A stretch of DNA of 40,450 nt, from NCBI GenBank assembly GCA_016790515.1, contig JAEUOY010000117.1:1-40450 (forward strand), in the 5' to 3' direction. Positions within the stretch are counted from its first letter, which is position 1. Each line of letters starts with the position of its first letter. The stretch is from Burkholderiaceae bacterium. Lineage in GTDB: Bacteria; Pseudomonadota; Gammaproteobacteria; Burkholderiales; Burkholderiaceae_C. The notes beneath the pieces were generated by a model. That model saw only the letters and a program-made list of their open reading frames with translations, searched no databases and was not told the DNA's origin. Of the stretch, positions 39,430 through 40,450 are shown one piece after another. The translations under genes and the position numbers were made by a program.

Positions 39430-39559
39430 GCTGCGAGCGTCCTGCCGCGAAAGCCGACGATGCTTCGCAGGACGAGGACACGACCGCAAGCATGTCGTCT
39501 CGCTCGCCGTGCCCGACGCGGGCTGTACAGCCCTCGAAACTCATGGTGTTCATGGTCAT
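39430..39559 (-). pseudogene. hicB: HicB-family antitoxin remnant, frameshifted and truncated
   Basis: From the ATG at 39559 the minus strand reads MTMNTMSFEGCTARVGHGERDDML, matching the start of HicB antitoxins (typically MNTM-(S/T)-(F/Y)-(E/K)GYTARVE..ERDDIF). About one base is missing near 39486; in the next frame the similarity continues as GRVLVLRSIVGFRGRTLAA, matching VGRVLGLRDIVGFHGESV of intact proteins. The rest of HicB (DNA-binding half) is not seen, and no hicA toxin gene is found upstream on this strand. It therefore looks like a decayed toxin-antitoxin locus. The match is from memory, without a search. Confidence 0.65.
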
Positions 39560-39584
39560 ACGACGGAGATCCAGGAAGGACGGG

Positions 39585-39821
39585 CTAAGGCAGCGGGCCG
39601 ATCCTCGAAAGCCACGATGCCCTGCCAGCGCAAGCGCAGAGGAGGAGATGGGCTCCGAGGACGACGAGCGCGGCGCCGGCGAGCAGCTGGAGCGCATCCG
39701 CTGAACTCGCCGTGAAGAGGACGTAGCCGCCAGAGCCTGTCAGCACCAGCCCGAACGCGCCCGACACGAGCCGATGGCCTCGCGTCCTGTACAGCACAGG
39801 CGGCTCTGGTTCCCGTCGCAT
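39585..39821 (-). CDS. Small hypothetical two-TM membrane protein
   Basis: A 78-residue protein with hydrophobic segments at about 18-36 (LVSGAFGLVLTGSGGYVLF) and 46-64 (LQLLAGAALVVLGAHLLLC), an RTRGHR stretch before the first and a conserved-looking tail GRASWLSRIGPLP. I have the impression that this tail recurs in uncharacterised proteobacterial proteins, but the family has no function I know. The start is uncertain: the ATG at 39821 lacks a good ribosome binding site, and a TTG at 39890 would add 23 residues. Confidence 0.55.
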   Translation of the reverse strand: MRREPEPPVLYRTRGHRLVSGAFGLVLTGSGGYVLFTASSADALQLLAGAALVVLGAHLLLCACAGRASWLSRIGPLP

Positions 39822-39933
39822 CTGCTTGGGCCCGAGCTTCGTGCGAAGCCGCCTGCTGCGGCTGGTGCTGACGGGCCGGTCGGGCGTCAATCTGGCTGGA
39901 CCTTTCGATCTTCCTCGAAGCGCGGCGCCGGCT

Positions 39934-40257
39934 TCAGGTCTTGCCCGGTGCAGGCCGGCAGTTCTCGAGAGCTGCGAGCAGCTCGCCTACTCGAACCATC
40001 TTCGCCTTGTGGGTCGAGCGGCTGATCGACATCGTGTACCGGCCACCCTGAACCGACCACTCGAGTTCCGTGTCGGTGATCGTGCAAGGTTCTCCGCTGC
40101 AGCGCCTTGCCTCGAGGTCCAGCGTGTACTTGCAGTCCTCCGCCGCCTGCCCCAGACGCGGATGCCAGGACTCGCATTGATGGTGACTTGGCCCGGCAGT
40201 TGCCGCCAGGGAGAAGCTGCAGGCGCCTGCGAAGAGAAGTGGAGTGCGGATGTTCAA
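39934..40257 (-). CDS. Small putative secreted cysteine-containing protein
   Basis: A 107-residue frame starting at TTG 40257 with GAAGG seven bases upstream. The N-terminus (NIRTPLLFAGACSFSLAATAG) is a plausible signal peptide cut near residue 22. The mature part has five cysteines (in HQCES, EDCKY, RRCSGEPC and ENCRP), suggesting disulfide bonds in the periplasm. It is less GC-biased than the core genes. No family was recognised; the rare start codon lowers confidence. Confidence 0.45.
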   Translation of the reverse strand: MNIRTPLLFAGACSFSLAATAGPSHHQCESWHPRLGQAAEDCKYTLDLEARRCSGEPCTITDTELEWSVQGGRYTMSISRSTHKAKMVRVGELLAALENCRPAPGKT

Positions 40258-40377
40258 GTTGACGCCTTCGCTCCCCAGGGAGGTCGGCAGCGTACGCGCA
40301 TCGGTCTGGACCGCCCGAGTTCGACACCAACCGCCGTAAGTGCTTGATCCGTATAGGTCAGCCCTTCGGAATTGCCA

Positions 40378-40450
40378 CTACAGCAGCGTCAGCTGGGTGT
40401 CGAGGGTGGGTTTCTTGATGCGTAATGCGGCCAGCGCTTGGGCCTGGCGG
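40378..40450 (-). CDS. C-terminal end of an unidentified gene cut by the window edge
   Basis: On the minus strand the last 73 bases are open and end at a TAG (40378-40380). The residues read RQAQALAALRIKKPTLDTQL followed by TLL. The composition is less GC-rich than most of the window, as in transposase or accessory genes, but 23 residues are too few to name a family. Confidence 0.4.
   Translation of the reverse strand, partial: RQAQALAALRIKKPTLDTQLTLL

Overview
The window is about 40 kb of very GC-rich bacterial chromosome. The codon bias, the LivKHMGF and NitT/TauT-type ABC operons, LutABC, PhoX, the HPP-CBS protein and a GC-rich interspersed palindrome between livG and livF together suggest a Burkholderiales betaproteobacterium of the Rubrivivax/Leptothrix/Comamonadaceae kind. 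That placement is inferred from gene content. No rRNA, tRNA, CRISPR array, prophage or complete insertion sequence was seen.

Layout. Positions 1-399 hold no confident gene. Positions 400-5294 carry a short-chain dehydrogenase divergent from a CYP153-type P450, followed by a NitT/TauT-type ABC transporter (binding protein, ATPase, permease). Positions 5316-8223 (minus strand) carry a SLOG (TRPM-like)/2TM membrane protein and an N-formylglutamate amidohydrolase. Positions 8356-14127 are a complete five-gene peptide-type ABC operon. Positions 14141-21705 are a catabolic and uptake block: an AraC regulator divergent from a complete branched-chain/aromatic-acid type ABC operon, whose last ATPase is fused in frame to an aldehyde dehydrogenase, plus a convergent tautomerase. 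Positions 21813-29572 are mixed: HPP-CBS membrane protein, PhoX phosphatase, an RlmN-like radical-SAM methyltransferase, a class I glutamine amidotransferase hydrolase, a truncated lipoprotein, an epoxide hydrolase and an acyl-CoA dehydrogenase. Positions 29644-32493 are lutABC (lactate oxidation). Positions 32509-38465 hold a glycerophosphodiester phosphodiesterase divergent from a tightly overlapping trio: an AstE/AspA-like deacylase, an orphan NMT1-like binding protein and a 973-residue hybrid histidine kinase. From 38632 to the end there are small accessory genes and debris: a DHFR/RibD-like reductase, a frameshifted hicB remnant, a two-TM protein, a small cysteine-containing secreted protein and the tail of an unidentified gene.

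Together the genes look like a nutrient-scavenging and catabolic region with four binding-protein systems and several oxidative enzymes for hydrophobic or aromatic compounds. The most unusual elements are the SLOG/2TM protein (a family linked by others to nucleotide sensing and conflict systems), the LivF-aldehyde dehydrogenase fusion preceded by a palindrome that could hide its ribosome binding site, and the deacylase/binding-protein/hybrid-kinase trio, which looks like a dedicated ligand-sensing module.
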